Assembly (NCBI RefSeq): GCF_014656545.1
Contig: NZ_BNDS01000018.1
Location: forward strand, 1-43,340
Direction of reading: 5' to 3'
DNA length: 43,340 bases
Source of the DNA: Neobacillus kokaensis
GTDB lineage: Bacteria; Bacillota; Bacilli; Bacillales; Cytobacillaceae
Below are positions 8,531 through 16,034 of this stretch, piece by piece (the first letter of the stretch is position 1; each line of letters begins with the position of its first letter). The position numbers and the translations under genes are program-made. The notes beneath the pieces were generated by a model. It was not told where the DNA came from and did no database searches. It worked only from the letters and a program-made list of their open reading frames with translations.

Positions 8531-8774
8531 TTTTACGCTGGCCATTCATAGTTTAACTCTTCTTGCCCTGCAGCCGGATCATATATCCTCTAGTGATTAT
8601 ATTGCCGAAAGTGCTGGTGTTCACCCGGTCCGTATCCGCAAAGTGTTAAGTTTTCTAAAAAGCACGGCTATATCACCTCGAAAGATAGCAAAGGTGGGCG
8701 GGTTTATGAACTGTAAGACCAGTCAAAGGTTAGTAATATTGGAAACGGGAGTGGAATGGAAATGGCTATTTTAA
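8520..8774 (+). pseudogene. Rrf2-family regulator, frameshifted and truncated
   Basis: The first 40 codons read as a normal Rrf2 winged-helix start (MNSNFTLAIHSLTLLALQP, then IAESAGVHPVRIRKVLSFLK). After SFLK the frame should continue KHGYITSKDSKGG, which is present one base out of phase, so one A has been lost from the A-run near 8661. A second, opposite shift in the G-rich GGTGGGCGGG restores the original frame ([10 protein letters not shown]). The frame then ends at about 84 codons, where the family usually has about 135. No Fe-S cysteine cluster remains. The ribosome site GGAGGACG is intact. It is therefore very likely non-functional, unless the two indels are sequencing errors. Confidence 0.7.
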
Positions 8775-9436
8775 AAAATGACTGGGCACCCTTACTTGAA
8801 GGTGAGTTCGAGAAACCGTATTATCAGCGTTTGCGAGGAATTTTGCAGGAAGAATATAAAACGAGAGTGATTTATCCAGATCGGCATGATATTTATAATG
8901 CATTGCATCTTACTCCGTTTAACGATACGAAAGTCGTTATTATTGGCCAGGATCCTTATCATGGTCCTGGGCAGGCCCATGGACTTAGTTTTTCTGTAAA
9001 ACCTGAGGTAAGAATTCCCCCATCATTGCAAAATATTTATAAGGAGCTGCAGTTCGATTTAGGGTGCTATATTCCCAATAACGGCTACCTTGTAAAGTGG
9101 GCTGAGCAGGGGGTATTAATGCTTAATGCGGTTTTAACCGTGCGGGCGGGAACTCCAAACTCGCATAAAGGCCTTGGCTGGGAGATATTCACTGATAAGG
9201 TCATTGAAACATTAAATCAAAGGCAGACACCAGTTGTGTTTATTCTTTGGGGGAAATTTGCTCAACAAAAACAACAATTGATTACCTCATCCCACCATTT
9301 TATTATAAAATCTCCTCACCCTAGCCCATTTTCCGCCAATCAGGGCTTCTTTGGCAGCAGGCCATTTTCTAGAACGAATGCGATTTTACGGGAAAATGGA
9401 ATGCAGGAGATTGATTGGCAAATACCTAATTTATAG
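8756..9436 (+). CDS. ung: Uracil-DNA glycosylase
   Basis: 226-residue family 1 uracil-DNA glycosylase, which removes uracil from DNA to start base excision repair. The water-activating motif [18 protein letters not shown] (catalytic Asp66) and the second motif HPSPFSA near residue 188 are both complete. Length is normal for Bacillus Ung. The N-terminus [14 protein letters not shown] matches the family closely. The start is either ATG 8756 or ATG 8762. GGGAG at 8747-8751 is 4 bases from the first and 10 from the second, so the second may be the one used. The gene begins inside the end of the Rrf2 remnant and so depends on upstream transcription. Confidence 0.96.
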   Translation: MEMAILKNDWAPLLEGEFEKPYYQRLRGILQEEYKTRVIYPDRHDIYNALHLTPFNDTKVVIIGQDPYHGPGQAHGLSFSVKPEVRIPPSLQNIYKELQFDLGCYIPNNGYLVKWAEQGVLMLNAVLTVRAGTPNSHKGLGWEIFTDKVIETLNQRQTPVVFILWGKFAQQKQQLITSSHHFIIKSPHPSPFSANQGFFGSRPFSRTNAILRENGMQEIDWQIPNL

Positions 9437-9547
9437 ATTGACATAAAGTTAGAACGGACAATTAGCTACATTAAGATTTGAAGTTGCCGGAAAGAATTTT
9501 GTTCTTTATATAGGGGATGCAGGACATTTTGCGGGTGCTGCCAAAGG
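9437..9547 (+). other. Short coding-like remnant after ung
   Basis: A frame without a start reads RFEVAGKNFVLYIGDAGHFAGAAKG up to the permease remnant that follows. It is protein-like in composition but unrecognised. The boundary with the next fragment looks like a deletion junction. Confidence 0.25.
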
Positions 9548-9679
9548 ACTTTATCAAGATTTCAGGAGAAAGTATGTATATAATCGCAATCATCCTGCTC
9601 ATCTTAGTCTATCTGTTTTCTATTATTAGGAAAGGGGATTTTTCCGGAGAGGGAGCCCTCGAAAATTCAATACAATAAG
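9548..9679 (+). pseudogene. Fragment of a TauE/SafE-type permease gene
   Basis: The DNA closely resembles part of the intact permease gene at 10972-11706. The segment around 9560-9670 (GTATGTATATAATCGCAATC, then CTGCTCAT, then GGGGATTTTTCCGG) aligns base for base, with scattered changes, to 11250-11365. In translation MYIIAIILLILVYLFSIIRKG corresponds to MYIIAIVLLIFAFVVSFIGKG. It stops soon after, at TAA 9676. This is a degraded partial duplicate lying upstream of the functional copy, with the GIY-YIG gene between them. Confidence 0.75.
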
Positions 9680-9902
9680 TCGTTATTTTTATTAATGCTG
9701 TCTTTTAATTAAATTTTAGTGCTATAATGTTATGATTTGGTTAAACATATAAAATAAAGATTTCGGTGTTTTTGCCATTTAGTTTTTCCAATCTAAACAG
9801 TGTCTTCAATATGCTTTACAGCCCATAAGAACGGGCAAAAGCTTTGTGAGGTTAAGCCTTCATTTTGAACCATAACAATCATTTAAAGAGGAAGTGAGCT
9901 TA
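9680..9902. other. AT-rich leader of the GIY-YIG gene
   Basis: No gene seen. The stretch ends with AAAGAGGAA at 9885-9893, the ribosome site of the next gene. Confidence 0.4.
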
Positions 9903-10265
9903 GTGATCAACATAACTATTCCAAAAGCTGATGTGACAATTACGAAAAAGGATAACCCTGAACTAAGTAATATTTATGGATTTACTGATTTTCACCTTAT
10001 CCCACGAGATAAAGGCGGCATTTTTATGTTTTACAATGATAAAAAGGAATTACTGTTCGTAGGGAAAGCTAGGAAGTTAAGACAGAGAATTAAGAAACAT
10101 TTTGAGGATAATGTGTCTCCTATTAAAGAGCACAGGGATGAAGTTACTAAGATCGAGGTTTGTATTGTTGAAGAACCAGTGCATAGAGAGATTTATGAAA
10201 CCTATGTTATTAATGAATTAAAGGCAAAGTACAATGTAGATAAAGTTTTTTTCGCGAATTCTTGA
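9903..10265 (+). CDS. GIY-YIG nuclease-domain protein
   Basis: 120-residue single-domain protein of the GIY-YIG fold, often annotated as a nucleotide excision repair endonuclease because it resembles the UvrC N-terminal domain. The core is GGIFMFYNDKKELLFVGKARKLRQRIKKHF: FMFYN and FVGKA take the places of the two Tyr-containing strands, followed by the conserved Arg. The conserved Glu of the C-terminal helix is in EIYETYVINELKAKYN. The start is GTG at 9903, with a GAGG ribosome site 11-12 bases upstream; GTG 9894 overlaps that site. Known homologues in bacilli are uncharacterised. DNA cleavage is inferred from the fold only. Confidence 0.85.
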   Translation: MINITIPKADVTITKKDNPELSNIYGFTDFHLIPRDKGGIFMFYNDKKELLFVGKARKLRQRIKKHFEDNVSPIKEHRDEVTKIEVCIVEEPVHREIYETYVINELKAKYNVDKVFFANS

Positions 10266-10393
10266 GCGAACCTTGTTTAGACTCATAAGGGGGATTGGGA
10301 TCAAGAGTGAAAATTTATCTGTTAAAAAAAATAAACAATAAATACATTCATGATCATTCGCTCCCCAACGTTAAAATGTTCAGAAGAGCTTAA

Positions 10394-10416
10394 AAAGAAC
10401 CCTTTATGGGTTCTTT
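10394..10416 (-). terminator. Terminator, mainly for the minus-strand small gene
   Basis: AAAGAACCC at 10394-10402 pairs perfectly with GGGTTCTTT at 10408-10416. On the minus strand the stem runs into TTTTTAAG; on the plus strand it is followed by CGTG, so it works best for the small minus-strand gene that ends at 10423. Confidence 0.7.
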
Positions 10417-10422
10417 CGTGTG

Positions 10423-10581
10423 TCAATAGTTATTGATTCTATCTGTCATAATTATTAGCCTTTCTTGGATTCCCTGTAACTCGCTAGCTTGACTCGCAGT
10501 TTTCCAAGCAATAATGGATAGACTTATCGCGATTACAAGTAAACTCGCAACCTTGATATACTCCAATATGTCTTTCTTCAA
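10423..10581 (-). CDS. Small single-pass membrane protein (52 residues)
   Basis: A 52-residue reading frame from TTG 10581, with a strong ribosome site AAAAGGAG 8 bases upstream and a terminator just after its stop. The protein starts KKDILEYIK, has one hydrophobic helix (VASLLVIAISLSIIAW), and ends in a polar helix (SELQGIQERLIIMTDRINNY). The pattern of ribosome site, topology and terminator supports a real gene despite its size. The family is unknown. It could be a small regulator of a membrane protein or a holin-like or toxin-like peptide. No partner gene is adjacent. Confidence 0.6.
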   Translation of the reverse strand: MKKDILEYIKVASLLVIAISLSIIAWKTASQASELQGIQERLIIMTDRINNY

Positions 10582-10971
10582 TTCTCTATCTCCTTTTGTT
10601 AAGAGAAATTCGTTATAAATCCCCTGATTTAACCATTTTATGTAAAATGAATACTCGATTTGAATATATCATTTATTCTCCTATTTGTTTAAATATATTT
10701 TGAAAAATTATTTCGGCTAAAAAGTAAAATTCAATTTGAATAGTCCTATAATACAAATTTGAAATATTTACATGGGGTAAATTTAGGCCTCTCATTGTAA
10801 AAAGGAAGCTGTCACTTGAAGTATATAATTACACAGTTTGTCTCATAAGGAAAAAAGTATCTTTGCTTTTGTCCCTATAAGAAATCCTTATTGAAAACTA
10901 TAATTATTAACAAATTTATTTATTGCAGAAATAAGACTACACTTGAAGTAGATGGAAAGGGGTGGAAAATA
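10582..10971. other. Intergenic region before the TauE/SafE permease gene
   Basis: About 390 AT-rich bases between divergent genes. TATAAT near 10750 may be a -10 for the permease gene, but the -35 is unclear. No RNA structure recognised. Confidence 0.35.
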
Positions 10972-11706
10972 ATGGAATGTATAATTCTTTTTATCGTAGG
11001 AATTTGTGCCACAACTTTGGGGACGCTGGCTGGCGGCGGGGGATTGATCAGTCTTCCGATTATGCTGGTTTTGGGGATACCCGTTCATTCGGCAATCGGA
11101 GCCAATAAAGTATCGAACACAGTCAGCTCATTCTCAAGCTTTTTCTATCTGCTTAAAAAGAAGGAAATCTCCTTAAAGGAATCTTGTTGGATCATCCCTG
11201 TCAGTATTTGTGGCGGCATTAGCGGGGGCTTTATTGCATCGCGGATTCCAGGGGATAGTATGTATATCATCGCCATCGTCCTGCTCATTTTTGCATTTGT
11301 CGTTTCCTTTATTGGGAAAGGTGATTTTTCCGGGAAAGAGCCTATGAAGTTCAATAAAATTAGTGCGACGGGACTTTACAGTATTGGGGTTTATGATGGT
11401 TTATTTGGTCCTGGTCAAGGGACATTGATGCTTTATTTATTCGGTTATTTAAATCTCGCTTACATTCGGGCTGTTGCTTTGGTGCGGCTTGCTACTTTTT
11501 CAAGCTGCTTAGGGGCTGCCGTTACCTACGTCGCTACAGGTAAAATCATCTGGCCGATTGCATTATCGCTGCTACTGGGGTCTCTTTCAGGGGCACAAAT
11601 TGGAGTAAGACTTGCCCAAAAATTAAAACCACAATATATTAAACCGATATTAAGGATTGTCACGGTGGCACTCATTGTGCAAATATTTGCTGGAAATGTT
11701 CTTTAA
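10972..11706 (+). CDS. TauE/SafE (TSUP) family permease
   Basis: 244-residue membrane protein with seven or eight hydrophobic segments, of the sulfite exporter TauE/SafE family. Family hallmarks are the N-terminal TLGTLAGGGGLISLPIM loop and the second-half repeat SIGVYDGLFGPGQGTLMLY. Members export or import small organosulfur or carboxylate anions, and the substrate here is unknown. The start is ATG 10972, with AAAGGGG about 9 bases upstream; an in-frame ATG at 10891 would add 27 polar residues without a ribosome site. A broken copy of its middle part lies at 9548-9679. It is followed by a bidirectional terminator at 11885. Confidence 0.88.
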   Translation: MECIILFIVGICATTLGTLAGGGGLISLPIMLVLGIPVHSAIGANKVSNTVSSFSSFFYLLKKKEISLKESCWIIPVSICGGISGGFIASRIPGDSMYIIAIVLLIFAFVVSFIGKGDFSGKEPMKFNKISATGLYSIGVYDGLFGPGQGTLMLYLFGYLNLAYIRAVALVRLATFSSCLGAAVTYVATGKIIWPIALSLLLGSLSGAQIGVRLAQKLKPQYIKPILRIVTVALIVQIFAGNVL

Positions 11707-11884
11707 GTATGGTGTTACTTGTGGTGCCAGTACTTCGATAAAATAAAGCATTAAAGTAGCGGGGGACAGACACTATTGAGAATATAGTGGTATCGTGTGG
11801 TCAAAAGCGGGTTTTGGCTGCGAAAACATATTTACATTATCCGTTTCCTGGAACAACATGTGAATAGTCAAAGGGGGGTAAAAT

Positions 11885-11914
11885 ACAAAAAACGACCATA
11901 AAGTCGTTTTTTGT
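11885..11914. terminator. Bidirectional terminator between convergent genes
   Basis: ACAAAAAACGAC at 11885-11896 pairs perfectly with GTCGTTTTTTGT at 11903-11914, with loop CATAAA. T-runs lie on both strands, serving the permease gene on one side and the dehydrogenase operon on the other. Confidence 0.85.
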
Positions 11915-11999
11915 TTCATCAAATAATAGTTTTTACGGCAATCAATTAATTAGTATTTTTAATGCTCTTCCCTACTACCAAATGCAAAAGATCGTTTAC

Positions 12000-12770
12000 T
12001 TACACATTGTATAGGGCACCATCAATCGTAAATGAAGATGAACTTACATAAGAAGCTTCGTCAGACAGTAAAAACGCAATTACGTTAGCTACTTCTTCAG
12101 GTTCACCGTAGCGTTTCATTGGTACTGCATCGTTATAAGCTGCTTGTGCTGCTTCTGCTGCACCTGGTGCAACATTTTCTTCAATTTTACGCATCATTTG
12201 TGTATTAATCACTCCTGGGTTTACTGTGTTCACACGAACGTTATATGCTGCTGCTTCTAGAGCCGCAACTTTATTAATACCCATTACAGCATGTTTAGAT
12301 GAGTTGTATAATACCATGCTTGGTGAACCAATTAAACCTGCTACAGATGAAGTATTGACGATGGCACCAGATTTTTGTGCTTTCATTATTGGCAATACAT
12401 ACTTAAGACCGAAAAGTACACCTTTTACGTTAATCCCGTATACGAAATCGAAATCTTTTTCTGTAACTTCTTCAAGTGGTTTAGCTGGACCTTCAACGCC
12501 TGCGTTATTGACAAAACCATCAATACGACCAAATTTAGAAATTGATTGATCTACATACTCCTTAACATTTGCTTCATTTGAAACATCCGCTTTTACTACT
12601 AAGCTATTTTCTTCTGTTAAACCAAGCTCAGCTTGAACGGCTTTGATTGCATCTTCATTTAAATCAACTAATACAACTTTCGCTTGTGCGTTAGCTAATT
12701 TTCGTACGACTTCTTTCCCAATACCACCTGCTGCACCTGTAACAATGACTACTTTATCTTTAAAATTCAT
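12000..12770 (-). CDS. Short-chain dehydrogenase/reductase (intact)
   Basis: 256-residue NAD(P)-dependent oxidoreductase of the classical SDR family. Cofactor motif TGAAGGIG (Gly12, Gly16, Gly18), NNAG at 88-91, catalytic Ser142 region (NTSSVAG), and Tyr155-x3-Lys159 are all present. The acidic residue after the second strand (VVLVDLNED) suggests NAD rather than NADP. The substrate cannot be told; relatives include glucose dehydrogenases and 3-oxoacyl-ACP reductases. The start is ATG 12770, with AAGGAGAG upstream. It is the second gene of a minus-strand pair with the related dehydrogenase at 12825-13589, behind the palindromic operator at 13629, so TetR control is likely. Confidence 0.92.
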   Translation of the reverse strand: MNFKDKVVIVTGAAGGIGKEVVRKLANAQAKVVLVDLNEDAIKAVQAELGLTEENSLVVKADVSNEANVKEYVDQSISKFGRIDGFVNNAGVEGPAKPLEEVTEKDFDFVYGINVKGVLFGLKYVLPIMKAQKSGAIVNTSSVAGLIGSPSMVLYNSSKHAVMGINKVAALEAAAYNVRVNTVNPGVINTQMMRKIEENVAPGAAEAAQAAYNDAVPMKRYGEPEEVANVIAFLLSDEASYVSSSSFTIDGALYNV

Positions 12771-12824
12771 TTGAAATCTCTCCTTAGTTATAAAAGTTTA
12801 ATTAAAGATTTGCACTTCCCATTT

Positions 12825-13589
12825 TTAACGTGCAGTCCAAGCTCCATCAACTGTAATAACATCGCCATTAATAAATTTAGATTCATCTGAAGCTAAAAAC
12901 AGAGCAGTTGCTGCGATGTCTTCTGCTTGTCCCCCATTAAATGGTCCAAGGTCACCGAATGTTTCAGCACCTAGAGGATCTAAGTTTCCTAAATTAGCAG
13001 TCATTCCTGTCGCAATGGATCCAGGAGCAATGACATTTGCACGAATTTTTCCATTTTCACGACCATAAAAAGCCGCAATATTTTTGGTTAAACCAATTAC
13101 AGCATGTTTTGACATTGTATACGCTGCTCCACCGCGAGCTCCAAGGTAACCAGCAATTGATGCAACATTTACAATTGTTCCGCCCGTTTCTTGTTCCTTA
13201 AATACTTTAATAGCCGCACGGGTTGCATAGAATTGCCCATTTAAGTTAACACCCATTACACGTTCAAATAATTCGTTTGAAGTATTTTCTACGGATGCCA
13301 TGTTATCAAAAATTCCAGCAATGTTAGCCAGAATATCTAATTTTCCATATTTATCTAAAGCCTTTTGAATCATTGCCTCTACATCAGCTTCTTTTGATAC
13401 ATCTGTTTTAATTGCAACTGCTATACCCCCAGCAGCCTTAATTTCATCAAGAGTCTCATTCATTGAAGTTTCGTTAAACTCCGCTAAGACAACTTTAGCT
13501 CATTCTTTTGCATATAACTTTGCAGTTGCACGACCCATACCAGAACCTGCACCTGTAACGATTGCTACTTTACCTGCTAATCTTGTCAT
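12825..13589 (-). pseudogene. Short-chain dehydrogenase with an in-frame stop codon
   Basis: From ATG 13589, with AAAGGGGA upstream, the frame reads MTRLAGKVAIVTGAGSGMGR, a normal SDR start. It meets TGA at 13502-13500 (codon 30), exactly where relatives have Gly in EGAKVV, so GGA has become TGA by one base. The frame then continues without interruption to 12825, with NIAG, Ser (NVASIAG), Tyr-x3-Lys (YTMSK) and the C-terminal VDGAW intact. The total would be 254 residues. A restart at ATG 13463 would give 212 residues lacking the cofactor motif, so it would not bind NAD(P). The cause is either a recent nonsense mutation or a base error. The gene precedes the intact dehydrogenase in the same operon. 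Confidence 0.85.
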
Positions 13590-13628
13590 GTTGACATTCC
13601 CCTTTGTTTTAGAATATGAAATGAAGAC

Positions 13629-13646
13629 TATCTCGAATTCGAGATA
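13629..13646. promoter_or_regulatory. Palindromic operator between dehydrogenase and tetR genes
   Basis: TATCTCGAATTCGAGATA is a perfect 18-bp palindrome, 40 bases before the dehydrogenase start and 125 bases before the tetR start. Its size and position are those of a TetR-family operator controlling both divergent units. Binding by the neighbouring TetR is inferred. Confidence 0.75.
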
Positions 13647-13770
13647 ATTAGAACACTTAAAGCATAAAACATGTGTGAAATGACTTCAATATGCAATAAT
13701 AATAAAAATGTATGATAACCAACATTTTTTAAAATTTTGTATGTTAAAAGTGCAAGAAGGAGCCTATCGA

Positions 13771-14382
13771 ATGTCTATACAGCATCCCGACAAACGAGTA
13801 AGAAGAACAAAAGAGAAATTTCATGAAGTTTTATTATCGTTAATGGAAGAAAAAAGCTTCGCTGACATTACAATTACGGAAATTGTAAAGGCTGCGGATT
13901 TCAATCGAGGTACCTTTTATGCACATTACGAACAAAAGGAAGATTTATTAGAAGAGATCATTGAAGACATGTTTAAAAAAATGACAGAAGCATACCGGGA
14001 ACCATATCTCAATTTATCAGTTGTAGATTTCAATGAAATACCGTCAAGTTCAATTATCTTATTTGATCATTTTTTAGAAAACAAAAGATTCTATAAGCTT
14101 ATGTTAAGTCCAAAAACTACCTACAATTTTCATGAGAAATTGATAAAAAGGTTAGACAAGTTATTCCGGGAAGAATTCGATTTCTTGACTACTGAGATAG
14201 ATCCCAATATTGATATCCAGCTTTTTAGCACATATCGTATACATGGTATTATTGGATTGATTCTTGAATGGATTGAAAATGATTTTACAAAATCAACTTC
14301 GTATATGGGAGATCAACTCATTCGTATATTAAAATTTTATACACCGAAAATCTATATCAAAAAGAAAAATGATAAGGAATAA
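13771..14382 (+). CDS. TetR-family transcriptional regulator
   Basis: 203-residue regulator. The N-terminal DNA-binding domain covers about residues 10-60: VRRTKEKFHEVLLSLMEEKSFADITITEIVKAADFNRGTFYAHYEQKEDLLEEI, shown here only as an overall match to the TetR helix-turn-helix. The start is ATG 13771, with AAGGAG 8 bases upstream; ATG 13708 has no ribosome site. The C-terminal domain is helical and ligand-binding but the ligand is not evident. It is divergent from the dehydrogenase pair, with a perfect palindrome between, so it probably represses them and itself. Confidence 0.9.
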   Translation: MSIQHPDKRVRRTKEKFHEVLLSLMEEKSFADITITEIVKAADFNRGTFYAHYEQKEDLLEEIIEDMFKKMTEAYREPYLNLSVVDFNEIPSSSIILFDHFLENKRFYKLMLSPKTTYNFHEKLIKRLDKLFREEFDFLTTEIDPNIDIQLFSTYRIHGIIGLILEWIENDFTKSTSYMGDQLIRILKFYTPKIYIKKKNDKE

Positions 14383-14393
14383 TCTTGGTTAAA

Positions 14394-14515
14394 CTAACAG
14401 TAACCAAAGGGCAAATCCTCTTTATCAAGAAGTTCGGAACCTTGTTCACTCAGGTCAATTAGGCGATTTAAAACCTTGTTTTTCTAATGATAAGTGGCCT
14501 GTTCCCTAATGTATT
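14394..14515 (-). pseudogene. Decayed minus-strand gene fragment
   Basis: On the minus strand the frame ending at TAG 14394 reads KVLNRLIDLSEQGSELL then DKEDLPFGYC, helix-like and clearly protein-like. Upstream in the same frame is TAG near 14484, then REQATYH. No start codon or ribosome site. Family not recognised. Confidence 0.35.
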
Positions 14516-14684
14516 AAGGTGTTAACTTAGAAGGGAAAAGCTTGGCGTCCATTAAAATAGTAAATGAGGATAGAAATTAATAACTAGGGATAGAAAAGTG
14601 AAGCGGGAATAATTCGTAATTGCTTATGTATTAATATTGTAAAAGTATAAAGATTTGTATAGTGTATTATACCTGCGATTAATC

Positions 14685-14867
14685 CCACAGTTTCCCCTCC
14701 ACACTCGAATCTGGTTCCGCTAGTGATATTTATTCGCGATTGTTCAATCTAATTATCTGGCAATGGCAGCCAAATGCATTGTTCGTAATTTGTGACAGCG
14801 GTGGAAATGAACTTGCTGCATTGGAAGGTCTATCCCGAAAAAGACATTTACCGCATGGCCTCCACTG
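14685..14867 (+). pseudogene. Possible gene fragment without a start
   Basis: A plus-strand frame open from about 14685 to TGA 14865 reads SDIYSRLFNLIIWQWQPNAL then FVICDSGGNELAALEG. It is protein-like but lacks a start and is not recognised. Confidence 0.2.
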
Positions 14868-14871
14868 AAAT

Positions 14872-15153
14872 CTAAAAAGGCAAATCATAATCATCAATGT
14901 TATTTGGCTCCTTCTGCCACTTTACTTCAGTTTCCACTGTCTCTTCATTATTGATAATTTCTCCACATTTATCACAGCTGATAAACGTATCATTTAAATG
15001 GAAACCCACATACCCGTGCGTGCACTCTTGTATGTCCCATAATGTCTCTCAATCGATTTCAAAGGAGTAATCACATTTTTTACAATAAAACTCCACACTT
15101 TCGAAATCTTCTTTTTGTACTTTTTTGGATTTTTTCTTCTTTTTTTTGCTCAT
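14872..15153 (-). pseudogene. Small zinc-ribbon protein with an in-frame stop codon
   Basis: From ATG 15153 the minus strand encodes a Lys-rich start (MSKKKKKKSKKVQKEDF), a first CxxC pair (FYCKKC, Cys24 and Cys27), then TGA at codon 35 (15051-15049), where TGG for Trp would read naturally (FEID-W-ETLWDIQE). It then stays open to TAG at 14872, with a second pair SCDKCGE. The full product would be 93 residues, with two CxxC knuckles typical of zinc ribbons. AAAGGGG-type ribosome sites are not clear upstream. One point mutation explains the loss. Confidence 0.65.
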
Positions 15154-15389
15154 TTTTATACGCATCAAGAAGGGGAGAGTTTAATAGTTTCCATGGCGGA
15201 ACTATTACTTGATATGAAGTCTAGCGGAATAATCTTTAATCAGAAAGATTCCTATATCGAGCATCCAGTAAAAGTGTTTTTTGTGTTTTACCAGTGAGGA
15301 TTGAAGAGGGAGATGAAAACGAAGGTAAAAATTATTTTGTTGATTGAATGATACCAAGCATAGTAAATTCTTTAAAGTTAAAATTTCAC

Positions 15390-15432
15390 AAATATGATAC
15401 GGTGAACCTTATCATAAGTAAATGAGGTTTTT
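15390..15432 (+). repeat. Intergenic hairpin repeat, copy A
   Basis: Contains the core GGTGAACCTTATCATAAG and the right arm AAATGAGGTTTTT. The left arm is degenerate. TGATA and TATCA within the core can pair. See the repeat finding for the family. Confidence 0.6.
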
Positions 15433-15530
15433 GATACTTATAAGATATGAAGTAGAATTTGATAAAAGTAAAAGATATATACAAATAAATATAAAGGTTT
15501 TTTCTAGTTACCAACATTAATGTTATTGAA

Positions 15531-15570
15531 CAGGGGTGTCAGAAATGACGACCCCTGCACGATTTTTATA
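15531..15570 (+). terminator. Strong isolated hairpin
   Basis: CAGGGGTGTCA at 15531-15541 pairs with TGACGACCCCTG at 15546-15557 (small bulge), with loop GAAA, then CACGATTTTT. It may be the terminator of a lost gene. Confidence 0.4.
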
Positions 15571-15591
15571 CAATTTTCTTTCAATCCCTTT

Positions 15592-15741
15592 TTAATTATT
15601 TTCCTCATCATATCCTTCCAACAGATTTTCAATCTCTATCAGTGATTTATCAGGGGCTTTTCTTCATGAAGGAGAACAGTCCAATAATTTATTGTCCTCA
15701 GCGACTTTTACGAGAAGGTTGTAAGATAATTCATACTATTC
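15592..15741 (-). pseudogene. Decayed 3' end of a minus-strand gene
   Basis: On the minus strand one frame reads YELSYNLLVKVAEDNKLLDC, stop TGA, then RKAPDKSLIEIENLLEGYDE ending at TAA 15592, with TAG before the first segment. The second part is clearly helical protein sequence. Two in-frame stops and no start: a ruined gene of unknown family. Confidence 0.4.
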
Positions 15742-16034
15742 AGTAAAATAGGTGCGTGATAATATGGTATTTATAATTTAAAAAATGAATTGGGTGATAG
15801 AAAAATAGAAATGAAAATAACTTTAAAAAAGACAAAAACCAAAAATGTCTAAGGCAAATGTGAGCAGATAAGTCTTAATAAGAGTTGACAGATTGTATCG
15901 TTAATTTCCCCATATTTTTTGGACGATATTAAGTGACTTCTAAGAAGTTTACTGTATAGGAATGGTAGTTTAAAGCCCCGCTGGTTCTTAATTGGAATAA
16001 GCCATTAAATGACCCTAGGATTGGAAGGTATAAT
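15742..16034. other. Upstream region of the GH84 gene
   Basis: AT-rich, with no gene. Only the ribosome site GGAAGGT at 16023-16029 is convincing. Confidence 0.4.

Noticed and set aside
12825..13589. TGA read as selenocysteine or other recoding
   Set aside because: Homologous enzymes have Gly there, not Cys, and no selenocysteine element follows. A nonsense change is simpler.
15115..15297. Plus-strand open frame of 60 codons
   Set aside because: No ribosome site, phenylalanine-rich start made of poly-T, and it overlaps the antisense start of the zinc-ribbon pseudogene.
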